From contig NZ_BAABLD010000002.1 in assembly GCF_039544165.1 (NCBI RefSeq), positions 558,001 to 622,000 on the forward strand: a stretch of 64,000 nt of DNA, given 5' to 3'. Made by a program: the position numbers and the translations under genes. The DNA is from Viridibacterium curvum (GTDB lineage Bacteria; Pseudomonadota; Gammaproteobacteria; Burkholderiales; Rhodocyclaceae). Shown one piece after another: positions 42,986 to 52,010 of the stretch. The notes beneath the pieces are model-generated. The model had not been told where the DNA came from and made no database searches. It saw nothing but the letters and a program-made list of their open reading frames with translations. Numbering within the stretch: position 1 is the first letter of the stretch; each line of letters begins with the position of its first letter.

Positions 42986-44029
42986 ATGACCCTCTCCACC
43001 ACGCTCAAGCGCCTTTTCGCCCTGCTATGCAGCGCCGCGCTGATCGCCTGGTTCGTGCTCGGCGGTGACCGCGAAGCCCAATTGGCCGCGCTGGGGCAAA
43101 GGCTTGCGCGCATCGACGGGCTCCAGCTGGCCGGGCTGATCGCCGCGTTCGCAGCGACCTACCTGCTACGCGCCGGGCGCATCTTCGATGAGTTCAGCCA
43201 CTTTGCTGCACCCCCGACTCAGCCCTTACGGGCCGATCCGCCCGCCGAGGGGGCCGGAAAAGTCTTGGGGCGGCCCGGCGACTTTTCCGCGGGCCACGTC
43301 CGCTTCGCCAGCATCCTGCGCCTTTCGCTGATCCACAACGCCATGGTCAATGTGCTGCCTTTCCGCAGCGGTGAGGCGACCTTCCCCATCCTGCTCAACC
43401 GCTGGTTCGGGGTGCCTACCGCACGCGCCATCGCCGCCCTGCTGTGGCTGCGCCTGCAGGACGCTTTCGTCGTATTGGCCCTTGCCGCCCTCGTCTGGCC
43501 TGACTTGCCTGCTGCCTTGCGTGCGATGTGGATCGCGGCCGTGCTGCTGGCCGCCTGGGGCATTCCGCACTGGGCGCGTAATCATGACGCCCTGCTCGAC
43601 CAGGCCAGCCATAGCAAGTTCGGCCGACTGGTCACAAAGTTCCGCAGCGCCCTGGCCGAGTCGACCCACGGCGCCGGCCGCTCATGGCTGTGGACCCTCG
43701 CCAACTGGTCGCTGAAGCTCGTCGCACAGGCCTGGGCGCTATCGCTGCTGCTCGGCGCCAGCCTGCAGTCCGGCCTTGCCGGCGCCATGGGGGTGGAACT
43801 CGCCGCCATACTGCCGATCCAGGGGGTAGCCGGATTCGGCACCTATGAAGCCGGCGGTGCGGCCTTGCTGCGTACGCACGGCATAATGCTGGCCGACGGC
43901 CTGCAAGCCTGCCTGATCCTGCACCTCTTCGTCATCGCCTGCGCCCTCAGCGCTGGCGCGCTGGCCGCCGTGCTGCTGCCCGGCCAGTCCCCCGCATCGT
44001 CTTCAACTACCGAAAATACCCACGCATGA
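42986..44029 (+). CDS. Flippase-like membrane protein (LPG synthase TM / AglD family)
   Basis: A 347-residue integral membrane protein of the lysylphosphatidylglycerol-synthase-TM family (UPF0104-like). Visible features are a first helix LLCSAALIAWFVLG, the conserved LIHNAMVNVLPFRSGEATFPILL block, and the late AAILPIQGVAGFGTYEAGGAALL block. Such proteins often sit beside glycosyltransferases and are thought to move lipids or lipid-linked sugars. Residues about 75-103 (APPTQPLRADPPAEGAGKV...) look foreign: they are encoded by a palindromic segment that keeps the frame. The last four bases overlap the next gene (ATGA), so the two are probably translated together. Confidence 0.85.
   Translation: MTLSTTLKRLFALLCSAALIAWFVLGGDREAQLAALGQRLARIDGLQLAGLIAAFAATYLLRAGRIFDEFSHFAAPPTQPLRADPPAEGAGKVLGRPGDFSAGHVRFASILRLSLIHNAMVNVLPFRSGEATFPILLNRWFGVPTARAIAALLWLRLQDAFVVLALAALVWPDLPAALRAMWIAAVLLAAWGIPHWARNHDALLDQASHSKFGRLVTKFRSALAESTHGAGRSWLWTLANWSLKLVAQAWALSLLLGASLQSGLAGAMGVELAAILPIQGVAGFGTYEAGGAALLRTHGIMLADGLQACLILHLFVIACALSAGALAAVLLPGQSPASSSTTENTHA
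43211..43288. repeat. In-frame palindromic insert within the flippase-like gene
   Basis: Inside the coding sequence lies a run of nested inverted repeats. They are CCCCC (43211-43215) with GGGGG (43249-43253), GCCC (43222-43225) with GGGC (43230-43233), and a perfect 9-base pair GGAAAAGTC (43256-43264) with GACTTTTCC (43280-43288). The segment adds roughly 28 codons without breaking the frame and encodes a Pro/Ala/Gly-rich loop unlike its surroundings. Confidence 0.7.
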
Positions 44030-45033
44030 GCCTTGCACTCGAAACCCTGCCGCCCCACACCCTGTCGGTCGTGGTGCCCATGTACAACGAGGAAGAAAGC
44101 GTCGACCCCATGGTCGCCCGCGTTCACGAAGGGCTGGCCGACTACCCCTGGCCCTGGGAGCTGGTGATCGTCGATGACGGCAGCTCTGACGAGACCGTCA
44201 CCCGCCTGCGCGCCGCAGCACAGAAGTACGGCCCTCACGTGCGCCCCATCGAGCTGATGCGCAACTTCAAGCAGACCGCCGCCATGCAGGCCGGCATCGA
44301 CGCGGCGCGTGGCGACGTCATCGTCACGCTCGACGGCGACCTGCAGAACGACCCCGTCGACATCCCGCGCATGGTCGCCCGCCTCTTGCGCGAAGACCTC
44401 GACCTCGTCGCCGGCTGGCGCAAGAACCGTCAGGATGGCCTCTGGCTACGCAAGATCCCGTCACGCATCGCCAACCGCCTGATCGCGCGCATTACCGGCG
44501 TCAAGCTCAACGACTACGGCTGCAGCCTCAAGGCCTTCCGTGGCAGCGTCATCAAGAGCGTGCGCCTCTACGGCGAAATGCACCGCTTCATCCCCGCCTG
44601 GCTGGCCACCGTCACCACGCCTCGCCGCATCAAGGAAGAAGTCGTCGAGCACCATGCGCGCCAGTTCGGTCAGAGCAAGTACGGCATCTCGCGCACTTTC
44701 CGCGTGATCCTCGACCTCATCTCGGTCTACTTCTTCATGCGCTTCCGCACCCGCCCGGGCCATTTCTTCGGCAGCGTGGGCCTTGCTGCCGGCAGCGTCG
44801 GGGGCCTCATCCTCGCCTACCTCGCCGTGCTCAAGTTCGTCATGGGCGAATCCATCGGCGGCCGGCCACTCCTCATGGCAGGCTTCTTCGCTGTCGTCAT
44901 GGGCGTGCAGTTCGTGCTGACCGGGGTGCTGTCCGAGACGCTGGCGCGCATCTACTTCGAGACTGGCGCCGCTCGCCAGTACGAAGTGCGGAACCCGCAG
45001 ACCTTTGCACAGGACGAAGCCTGGAAGCGCTGA
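44026..45033 (+). CDS. Family 2 glycosyltransferase (polyprenyl-phosphate type)
   Basis: A 335-residue enzyme of the DPM1/ArnC/GtrB group that places a sugar on a polyprenyl phosphate. The GT-A domain has SVVVPMYNEEESV, VIVDDGSSDET and the metal-binding LDGDLQNDP. Two C-terminal membrane helices (about 240-300) follow an R-x2-GQSKYGISR segment typical of the group. The product would be a lipid-linked sugar donor for the family 39 transferases downstream. It is translationally coupled to the flippase-like gene. Confidence 0.92.
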   Translation: MSLALETLPPHTLSVVVPMYNEEESVDPMVARVHEGLADYPWPWELVIVDDGSSDETVTRLRAAAQKYGPHVRPIELMRNFKQTAAMQAGIDAARGDVIVTLDGDLQNDPVDIPRMVARLLREDLDLVAGWRKNRQDGLWLRKIPSRIANRLIARITGVKLNDYGCSLKAFRGSVIKSVRLYGEMHRFIPAWLATVTTPRRIKEEVVEHHARQFGQSKYGISRTFRVILDLISVYFFMRFRTRPGHFFGSVGLAAGSVGGLILAYLAVLKFVMGESIGGRPLLMAGFFAVVMGVQFVLTGVLSETLARIYFETGAARQYEVRNPQTFAQDEAWKR

Positions 45034-45092
45034 TGGCAATTTGGGCGCTGCCCATTATCATCGCCCTGTCACGCTGATCCACGGAGAAAGCC

Positions 45093-45317
45093 ATGATCGA
45101 CACCTCGCGCATCACCCTCGACGCCGGCAAACGCGGCGGCAAGCCATGCATCCGGGGCTTGCGCATCACGGTGTATGACGTGCTGGGCTGGCTCGCCGAC
45201 GGCATGAGCGAAGCAGAGATCCTCGCTGACTACCCCGAGCTGGAGCCGGAAGATATCCGCGCGGTTCTGGGCTTCGCTGCCCAGCGCGAGCGTGACATCA
45301 GCAGTCTGCGTACTTGA
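45093..45317 (+). CDS. DUF433 antitoxin-like protein
   Basis: A 74-residue DUF433 protein: GKPCIRGLRITVYDVLGWLADGMS is the family signature and forms a small helix-turn-helix-like fold. Such proteins pair with DUF5615 PIN-like proteins as type II toxin-antitoxin modules (VapB-like). GGAG is upstream of the ATG. The stop overlaps the next start (TGATG), as expected for the pair. It lies between two glycosyltransferase genes, so the module was probably inserted into that cluster. Confidence 0.88.
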   Translation: MIDTSRITLDAGKRGGKPCIRGLRITVYDVLGWLADGMSEAEILADYPELEPEDIRAVLGFAAQRERDISSLRT

Positions 45318-45649
45318 TGAAGCTGCTGCTTGACGAAAACCTGTCGCGCAGGATGATTCCTTTCCTGCTCAATGATTACCCCGCCAGCAGTCAGGTCGCC
45401 CTGCTTGGGCTCGAACGTTTTTCCGATCGCGAACTGTGGGAACACGCGCGGAACAACGACTACGTACTGGTCAGTCGTGACGCCGACTTTCATGAATTGA
45501 GCCTGATCCAAGGACAACCACCCAAGCTGATCTGGCTGCGCCTCGGCAACTGCGACAAGGCAAGCGTCATCCGGGCCTTGACGGAATTCCGCGACGCCAT
45601 CGAACAAGCCCTGATTGCCGAAAACAAAGCCTGCATAGAGATCGGCTGA
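45317..45649 (+). CDS. DUF5615 PIN-like toxin
   Basis: A 110-residue protein of the Mut7-C/DUF5615 PIN-like group, a putative RNase toxin. Acidic PIN residues are visible in LLLDENLSRRM (near residue 6) and VLVSRDADFHEL (near 55), followed by LIWLRLGNCDK. It is coupled to the DUF433 antitoxin gene. RNase activity is inferred from the family. Confidence 0.88.
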   Translation: MKLLLDENLSRRMIPFLLNDYPASSQVALLGLERFSDRELWEHARNNDYVLVSRDADFHELSLIQGQPPKLIWLRLGNCDKASVIRALTEFRDAIEQALIAENKACIEIG

Positions 45650-45662
45650 GCCGCCCCACACC

Positions 45663-47222
45663 ATGACACTCCGTTTTTCCGACCGCCAGCTCAAGTGGCT
45701 GCTGTTCCTGCTGCCGCTGGCGGCATTCCTGCTCAACCTGGGCGGCATGCCGCTGTTCGACGTTGACGAAGGCGCCTTCTCGGAAGCCACGCGCGAGATG
45801 TTCGAGCGCCACGACTTCCTGTCGACCTGGCTCAATGGCGCGCCGCGCTTCGACAAGCCCATCCTTGTTTACTGGTTCCAGGCGATCTTCGTCGCGCTGA
45901 TCGGCGTGAACGAATGGGCGTTCCGCCTGCCCTCGGTCATCTCGGCAGCGCTGTGGGCCTGGGCGACGGCGATGTTCGTGTGGCCGCGTGTAGGCCGCAA
46001 CGGCGCCATCTTCGCCGCCACCATCGTGACCACCTCGCTGGGCGTGCTGATCATTGGCCGCGCGGCGACCGCCGACTCGCTGCTCAACGTGCTCATCGCA
46101 CTCGCGCTGTTCGACAGCTGGCGCCATCTCGAATCGGGCCAGCGTGCACCGCTGCTGCGCAGCTACGTCTGGATCGGCCTCGGGGTGCTCACCAAGGGCC
46201 CCATCGCCCTGCTGGTGCCGGGCGCGACGACACTGATCTACTGCCTCACCGCCAGGCGTTTCAGCGACTGGTTGCGCAGCGTCTTCGACTGGCGCGGCTG
46301 GCTGATCCTGCTCGCCATCACCGTGCCCTGGTATGCGGCTGCGCTGGCCATCCATGGTCAGGCTTTCATCGATGGCTTCATCCTGAAGCACAATGTCGAA
46401 CGCTTCTCGGGTTCGATGGAAGGCCACTCCGGCAGCATCTTCTACTACGTCGCCATCGTGCCGGCGCTGCTGCTGCCCTGGCTGACCTGGCTGTTGCGCA
46501 GCGTGCGCGACATCCGCAGTGACTTCAGCGATCCGCTGCGTCGCTTCCTGTGGATCTGGTCGCTGTTCGTCATCGCCTTCTTTTCGCTGTCCGGCACCAA
46601 GCTGCCGCACTACGCGTTGTATGGCTGCACGCCCCTGTTCGCACTCATCGCCCTCAACATCGACAAGCTCGGCACCGCAACACGCAGCGTGCGTCTGGCC
46701 GTGCTGCCTGCCATCCTGCTGCTGTGCATCTTCGTCGGCCTGCCCTCCCTGCTCGAAGACGCCCTGCAACGCGGCTGGGTCAAGGACGCCTACTACCAGC
46801 TGCAGCTCGGTCGCGTCAGCGAGCTGAAACTGCTGGGGTATCACGTCATCGTTCTGCTGTGCTTCGCCATCTCGCTGCAGTCCCTGTTCACCCTGCATTC
46901 CGAAGCCTGGAAGCGCAGCGCCATCGCGGCAAGCGTCTGCGCCCTGGCTGTTGTCGCCGCCGTCGGCCCGCTGACTTCCGAACTGTTGCAAGGCCCGGTC
47001 AAGCGCGCCGGCATCGCCGCACGCCAATACGCTGGCGAGCCCATGGTGCTGTGGAACTTCCACGCGCCCAGCTTCAGCGTCTATCGCGAAGGCGTCACGC
47101 CCACGGTGCAGGCCGAAGCTGGCCAGATCGCACTGACCCGCGTCGACCGCCTCCCCAAGGATCGCAAGATCGAAGAGCTGTTCCGCGAAGGTGGCGTGAT
47201 CCTCCTGAGGGTCAAGGAATGA
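45663..47222 (+). CDS. Family 39 (ArnT/PMT-like) membrane glycosyltransferase
   Basis: A 519-residue multi-span protein. The first periplasmic loop has the family acidic motif in PLFDVDEGAFSEATREM and the FDKPILVYW segment. Roughly ten or more membrane helices follow, then a soluble C-terminal domain (about 400-519). GT39/GT83 enzymes transfer a sugar from polyprenyl phosphate to lipid A, protein or polysaccharide; the acceptor here is unknown. It starts 13 bases after the toxin gene and overlaps the next transferase by four bases. Confidence 0.9.
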   Translation: MTLRFSDRQLKWLLFLLPLAAFLLNLGGMPLFDVDEGAFSEATREMFERHDFLSTWLNGAPRFDKPILVYWFQAIFVALIGVNEWAFRLPSVISAALWAWATAMFVWPRVGRNGAIFAATIVTTSLGVLIIGRAATADSLLNVLIALALFDSWRHLESGQRAPLLRSYVWIGLGVLTKGPIALLVPGATTLIYCLTARRFSDWLRSVFDWRGWLILLAITVPWYAAALAIHGQAFIDGFILKHNVERFSGSMEGHSGSIFYYVAIVPALLLPWLTWLLRSVRDIRSDFSDPLRRFLWIWSLFVIAFFSLSGTKLPHYALYGCTPLFALIALNIDKLGTATRSVRLAVLPAILLLCIFVGLPSLLEDALQRGWVKDAYYQLQLGRVSELKLLGYHVIVLLCFAISLQSLFTLHSEAWKRSAIAASVCALAVVAAVGPLTSELLQGPVKRAGIAARQYAGEPMVLWNFHAPSFSVYREGVTPTVQAEAGQIALTRVDRLPKDRKIEELFREGGVILLRVKE

Positions 47223-48685
47223 TGGCCGCCGGCAGCAAAGGCACGGGCCGCGCACGCCTGCTGTTTGCCTGGCTGGTCGCACTCACCTGCTACCGCATGT
47301 GGGTCGCGGGCGGTCTGGGCGTCTCACTCTACGTCGACGAAGCACAGTACTGGACCTGGGCGCAGGATCTCGACTGGGGCTACTTCTCCAAGCCACCCGT
47401 GATCGGCTGGTTGATCGCACTGAGCACGGCCGTGTTCGGCGACGGCCTGCTCGCCGTCAAGCTGCCTGCCCTGCTGCTGTATGCCGGCACGAGCTGGCTG
47501 GTGTTCCTGCTCGGTCGCCAGCTCTTTGACGAACGCATCGGCCTGCGCTGCGCGCTGACGTTCTCGCTGCTGCCTTTCACTGCCATCTTCAGCCTGTTCG
47601 TGTCGACCGATGCGCCCTTGCTGTTCTGCTGGGCGCTGGGCGTGCTGGCTTTTTCGCGGGCAATAGCGCTGGATCGCTGGCGCGACTGGCTGCTGATGGG
47701 TGTGGCAGTGGGCCTCGGCACCCTGTCGAAGTACACCATGCTGTCGTTCGGCGCCTGCGCCCTGCTCTACTTGCTGGTGGACCCCGAGCGTCGCCGCCAG
47801 CTCGGCAATCCGCGCCTGTGGACGGCGGTCGGTCTGGCCTGCCTGCTGATCCTGCCCAACATCCTGTGGAACTGGGCGCATGACTTCCCGACCCTGCATC
47901 ACACTGCCGACATCACCCACGTCGACGGCCACAACGACAAGAGCGGCAATGCGCTCGAATTCATCGCCGGGCAGATCGGCTCTCTCGGGCCGCTGCTTGC
48001 CATCGCCTTCATCGCCACCATCGTGGTGCTGATCCGTCATCCACGTGACGACAGGTATCAACTTCTGCACGCCTTCAGCCTGCCCCTGCTGGGCATCGTG
48101 CTGCTGCAAGCCTTCCGCTCCGAGGCCAACGGCAACTGGGCCGCGCCTGCCTTCATCACGGCTTGCGTGCTGGCGGTGCACTGGCTGTCGCGCTTCAAGG
48201 CGCGCTGGTGGATGGCGGCCGTCGCGATCAACGCGTTCGCGATGGTCATGCTCTATCACTACCAGGACATCTTCCGCTGGATGGACAAACCGCTCACCGC
48301 CAAGCTCGACCCGCTCAAGCGCGCACGCGGCTGGCCACAGCTTGCCCAGCAGCTGCGCCCCATTCTCGCAGCGCATCCCGATGCCATCGTGGTCGCCGAG
48401 AACCGCACGCTGATTGCCCACATGCGCTACGAACTGCGCGACATGCGCACCGACTTCCTCGCCTGGAAGCCGCAGCCGCGCGCGCAGGACCATTACCAGC
48501 TCACCACGCCATTCAGCGCGGACGAGATGAGCCGCACTGTGATCTTCATTACCCAGTCCGACCCCGCGCCGGTGGCCGAGCGCTTCGCCTCGCAGGAGAA
48601 ACTCGCCTACCTCACCGTGCAGGGCGCCAGTTTCCGCCGTGAGATGAGCGTCGTGCTGCTCAAGGGTTTCCGCGGGTATCAGTAA
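47219..48685 (+). CDS. Family 39-like membrane glycosyltransferase
   Basis: A 488-residue paralogue of the preceding enzyme in topology. The first loop carries SLYVDEAQYWTWAQDLDWGYFSKPPVIGW, the catalytic Asp-Glu region of the PMT/GT39 superfamily. About ten membrane helices follow, with LSKYTMLSFGA and PNILWNWAHDFPTLHH, and a soluble tail from about 370. I chose the ATG at 47219, which overlaps the previous stop (ATGA) and follows GAGGG; an ATG one codon later is equally in frame. With the neighbouring transferases it probably decorates one glycan. Confidence 0.9.
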   Translation: MMAAGSKGTGRARLLFAWLVALTCYRMWVAGGLGVSLYVDEAQYWTWAQDLDWGYFSKPPVIGWLIALSTAVFGDGLLAVKLPALLLYAGTSWLVFLLGRQLFDERIGLRCALTFSLLPFTAIFSLFVSTDAPLLFCWALGVLAFSRAIALDRWRDWLLMGVAVGLGTLSKYTMLSFGACALLYLLVDPERRRQLGNPRLWTAVGLACLLILPNILWNWAHDFPTLHHTADITHVDGHNDKSGNALEFIAGQIGSLGPLLAIAFIATIVVLIRHPRDDRYQLLHAFSLPLLGIVLLQAFRSEANGNWAAPAFITACVLAVHWLSRFKARWWMAAVAINAFAMVMLYHYQDIFRWMDKPLTAKLDPLKRARGWPQLAQQLRPILAAHPDAIVVAENRTLIAHMRYELRDMRTDFLAWKPQPRAQDHYQLTTPFSADEMSRTVIFITQSDPAPVAERFASQEKLAYLTVQGASFRREMSVVLLKGFRGYQ

Positions 48686-49566
48686 TGAAACCGCAGGAAA
48701 TCCAGCGCGATGGCTGGATCAGCATTCCTGCCGTACTGGTGCAGGAATCCGGCGTGCTGCGTCTGCGCGAACCTGCCACAGCGGATCGCCAGCGCCTGAT
48801 CCACCAGCTGCAGGACAACATCTACCCGCGCCCCTTCGTGCTCGACGACGGTGAGGTGCGCCGCCTGCAGTTCAGCCTCAAGCTCGTGCAGAGCGAGATG
48901 CGCATCGCCGACCCCACAGCCCTGGCCCTCGCCTACACGCGGGCCATGACGGGCTTCCTGCTGTTCCACCCCAATCCGCGTCATCTTGTCATCGTGGGTC
49001 TGGGCGGCGGCTCGCTGGCCAAATGGTGCCATCGCCATCTCGCACGCAGCCGCATCACGGCACTCGAATACTCTGCGGACGTGATTGCCTGCCGCGACTG
49101 GTTCGCCCTGCCGCCCGACGACGAGCGCCTGCAGGTCATCGAAGCCGAAGCGGCCGGGTGGTTCACGCAGCACGCCGGTGACACGCGTGCCGACGTGATC
49201 CTGCTCGACGCCTACGACGAGGACGGTCTCGCGCCACAGCTGTGCACCGAGCCCTTCTATGTCGACCTGCGCGCGGCCCTCAAACCCGACGGCGTGCTCG
49301 TCGCCAACATCTCCGGCTACGGCCCGCTGACCGAGACCCACATCGCGCTGATGCAGCGCGTGTTCAATGATCGCGTCGTCGTCATCGACGTCAGCAGCGA
49401 AGGCAACCGCATCGCCTACGCCTTCAACAACCCGGCACATCCCCCCGCTTGGGGCAGCCTGCTGCGCCCGGCCAAAGCGCTCGACGAACGCCATGATCTG
49501 GATCTCGCCACGCTGCTGCGGGACATGGAAAAATCAGCCCGTCGCCAGAAGCGCAAGTCACGATGA
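48685..49566 (+). CDS. Spermidine synthase-like methyltransferase-fold protein
   Basis: A 293-residue soluble protein with the Rossmann fold of spermidine synthases: HLVIVGLGGGSLAKWC (cofactor loop), ALEYSADVIACRDWF and the acidic DVILLDAYDEDGLAPQLCTEPFY segment. The SpeE GGG-x-G loop is kept, but catalytic assignment is uncertain because many such proteins have unknown substrates. Its start overlaps the previous stop (TAATG), so it belongs to the glycosyltransferase transcript. Confidence 0.82.
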   Translation: MKPQEIQRDGWISIPAVLVQESGVLRLREPATADRQRLIHQLQDNIYPRPFVLDDGEVRRLQFSLKLVQSEMRIADPTALALAYTRAMTGFLLFHPNPRHLVIVGLGGGSLAKWCHRHLARSRITALEYSADVIACRDWFALPPDDERLQVIEAEAAGWFTQHAGDTRADVILLDAYDEDGLAPQLCTEPFYVDLRAALKPDGVLVANISGYGPLTETHIALMQRVFNDRVVVIDVSSEGNRIAYAFNNPAHPPAWGSLLRPAKALDERHDLDLATLLRDMEKSARRQKRKSR

Positions 49567-49582
49567 TCTTCGCTGAGCCCGC

Positions 49583-51457
49583 ATGAGCTTCGTCCCCATC
49601 ATTCCCGCCACACTCGAACTCGACCCGCAAGGCGTGCCGGTGTCCTCGCAGTTCGGCGACGTGTACCACTCCGCCAGCGGCGCGCTGGATCAGGCCCGTC
49701 ACGTCTTTCTGCGTGGCAACGGCCTGCCGGCACGCTGGCAAGGGCGCCAGCAATTCGTCGTCGTCGAGACCGGCTTCGGCCTTGGCCACAATTTTCTCGC
49801 CACCTGGGAAGCCTGGCGCGACGATCCCGCCGCCTGCACACGCCTGCATTTCGTATCGGTCGAAAAGCATCCCTTCAACGCGCACGACATGGCAGCGGCA
49901 CATGCCAAGGCTGGCGCGCCCGCCGACCTGTCGGCACGACTCATCCGCCATTGGCCCATGTTGCTACCCGGCTTTCATCGGCTGGAGTTCAGCGAAGCCA
50001 ACGGCCGCAGCGTATGCCTGACCCTTATGTTCGGCGAAGCCAGCGATTGGCTTGCGCAGTGTGTCGCCACGGCGGACGCGATCTACCTCGACGGCTTTGC
50101 GCCCGCGAAGAATCCTGCGATGTGGTCGCCGGAAGTTTTCAATGCGCTGGCGCGACTCGCCGATAGCGTGACCACACTGGCCACCTGGTCCGTATCGTCG
50201 GCAGTACGCAAGGCACTCACCGATGCGGGCTTTGCCGTCGAGAAGACACAAGGCTTCACGGGCAAGCGCGAAATGCTGACAGGGCGTTTCGAGACAACGC
50301 GAACCGCCCGCAGCAGCGAGCCACGCGACGCCATCGTCATCGGCGCCGGTCTCGCCGGCACGGCGCTCTGCGAGCGGCTCGCCGCACGCGGTTGGCGCCT
50401 CCAGTTGCTTGAATCCCGTAGTGCGCCAGCGCAGGGCGCGTCGGGCAATCTCGCGGGCGCGTTCCGCCCCCTGCCCAGCCGTGATGACAACCTCATGGCC
50501 CGCATCACTCGCGCTGGCTTCCTGTTCGGCCTGCACGATCTCGCCCGGCTTGCCGAAGTCGGCGAGCCAGTGCGCTGGGCGCAATGCGGCGTGCTGCACC
50601 TGGCGCGCGATGCGGCCCAGGCGCGCAAGCAGGCGGACACCGTTGCAACGCTCGACGCCCCCGGCGAATACCTGCAGTGGTGCGATGTCGCTGCAGCCAC
50701 CGCACACGCCGGGCAAACCACAGCGCAAGGTGGCTGGTGGTTCCCCCAAGCGGGCTGGATCAATCCTCCCAGCCTCTGCGCCGCCCACCTCGCAATCGCC
50801 TCACGCCATCCATTGTTCAGCGCCCGCTTCGACCAGCACGTCGACGCCGTACGCAAGGTGGCGGGCCAATGGGAAGCGCTGGGCACAGACGGCCAGGTCA
50901 TCGCGCGCGCGCCGCAACTGGTCTTTGCCAACGCGCACGACGCCAGTCGCTTGCTGCGGAATCTAGGCAATGGCGAGTGGCTGCCGCTCTTCAGTGCGCG
51001 CGGTCAGGTCAGCCACCTCGACGCCGCACACTGCGCGCCACTGAACACCGTGGTCTGCGGCAGCGGGTACGTGACCCCTGCCATCGACGGCTGGCAGCCC
51101 ACGGGCGCCACCTTCGTGGTCAATGATCCGGACAGCGCACTGCGCGAAAGCGAACACGCCGAAAACCTCGACAAACTCGCGCGCATGTTGCCCGATGCCT
51201 TCACGACGGCAGACGCCATCCCCGTGCGAGGCCGGGTGGGCCATCGCCCTGTCACGCCCGACCGCCTGCCCGTTGTCGGCGCCCTGCCCGATCACACCCG
51301 GCTGTGGCTGCTGTCAGGCTTCGGCGCACGCGGACTGGTCTGGGGCGCCCTGTGCGCCGAGCTGCTCGCCAGCCTCATGAGTGGCGAACCGCTGCCGCTG
51401 GAACGTCCACTGACCGACGCTCTGTCCCCCTTGCGATACCGCTCGTCGCAGTCTTGA
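49583..51457 (+). CDS. mnmC: tRNA 5-methylaminomethyl-2-thiouridine biosynthesis bifunctional protein MnmC
   Basis: MnmC finishes the wobble modification mnm5s2U34. The N-terminal MnmD domain (about 1-235) is the SAM methyltransferase, with VVETGFGLGHNFLATWEAW and the YLDGFAPAKNPAMWS motif. The C-terminal MnmC1 domain (about 245-624) is an FAD oxidoreductase that removes the carboxymethyl group: IVIGAGLAGTALCERLA near residue 250 and GFGARGLVWGALCAELLAS near the end. The 624-residue fused form is normal for Proteobacteria. Confidence 0.96.
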   Translation: MSFVPIIPATLELDPQGVPVSSQFGDVYHSASGALDQARHVFLRGNGLPARWQGRQQFVVVETGFGLGHNFLATWEAWRDDPAACTRLHFVSVEKHPFNAHDMAAAHAKAGAPADLSARLIRHWPMLLPGFHRLEFSEANGRSVCLTLMFGEASDWLAQCVATADAIYLDGFAPAKNPAMWSPEVFNALARLADSVTTLATWSVSSAVRKALTDAGFAVEKTQGFTGKREMLTGRFETTRTARSSEPRDAIVIGAGLAGTALCERLAARGWRLQLLESRSAPAQGASGNLAGAFRPLPSRDDNLMARITRAGFLFGLHDLARLAEVGEPVRWAQCGVLHLARDAAQARKQADTVATLDAPGEYLQWCDVAAATAHAGQTTAQGGWWFPQAGWINPPSLCAAHLAIASRHPLFSARFDQHVDAVRKVAGQWEALGTDGQVIARAPQLVFANAHDASRLLRNLGNGEWLPLFSARGQVSHLDAAHCAPLNTVVCGSGYVTPAIDGWQPTGATFVVNDPDSALRESEHAENLDKLARMLPDAFTTADAIPVRGRVGHRPVTPDRLPVVGALPDHTRLWLLSGFGARGLVWGALCAELLASLMSGEPLPLERPLTDALSPLRYRSSQS

Positions 51458-51610
51458 CGCGATTACGTGATGTTTTACGCAACTTATCGGTTTTGTCATT
51501 TCTGTTGATTCAGGCAGCTGATAGGCTTCGTTCCATGGTTTCGTTTCATTGCGAACCATGGTGGTCCTGGATCTGCCTTGCAGCCGGATCATGCATCGAC
51601 TCTCTCCTTG

Positions 51611-51636
51611 AGCCCCGCCGCAAGCGGGGCTTTTTT
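51611..51636 (+). terminator. Rho-independent terminator 1 after mnmC
   Basis: An 8-base GC-rich stem (51611-51618 with 51624-51631) with a five-base loop is followed by a run of T. It lies about 155 bases beyond the mnmC stop, far for a simple gene terminator, leaving room for a small RNA. Confidence 0.93.
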
Positions 51637-51888
51637 CTTGTCCGGCGCCATCGCTCCGAGCTGCACTGAATCAATCGTCATTCATGACAATGAAGTGACA
51701 GAGGCCCGCAAAGTCACTGAAATCAACAGCCGTCCGCCGCATATCTGGAAACTCTACAAACGACTCGCCAGCCAGAACGCGCGTGCTAGTTTCCAGACGC
51801 CGCTAACGACGCAACTTTTCTTCCGTGCTTCTCGGGTAGCGGTTGCCGCCGCACAGCGTGCAGACGGCATGTACTCTCTCCATTCAGA

Positions 51889-51917
51889 ACCCCGTGCCTG
51901 GCACGGGGTCTTTTTTT
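51889..51917 (+). terminator. Rho-independent terminator 2 after mnmC
   Basis: A 9-base stem (51889-51897 with 51901-51909) with a three-base loop is followed by C and seven T. No ORF precedes it within 400 bases, so it probably ends a non-coding transcript. Confidence 0.93.
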
Positions 51918-51935
51918 GGCGACGACCTCCTCAAG

Positions 51936-52010
51936 CCGTCATTCCCGCGAAGGCGGGAATCCAGCGTCGTACGAAAAGGCACTGGATTCCCGCCTTCGCG
52001 GGAATGACGG
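51936..52010. repeat. Perfect inverted pair of dRS3-like palindromes
   Basis: Two ATTCCC-N8-GGGAAT units (51941-51960 and 51986-52005) sit in opposite orientation inside longer perfect 29-base arms (51936-51964 and 51982-52010) separated by 17 bases. This is the best-preserved copy of the family in the window. Confidence 0.92.

Noticed and set aside
46550..47218. N-terminal extension of the second family 39 transferase
   Set aside because: The frame is open but the extension is Arg/Pro-rich, overlaps the previous gene fully and is not needed for the first membrane helix.
45567..47282. 571-residue open frame antisense to the family 39 transferase
   Set aside because: Gln/Asp/Arg-rich shadow of membrane-protein codons.
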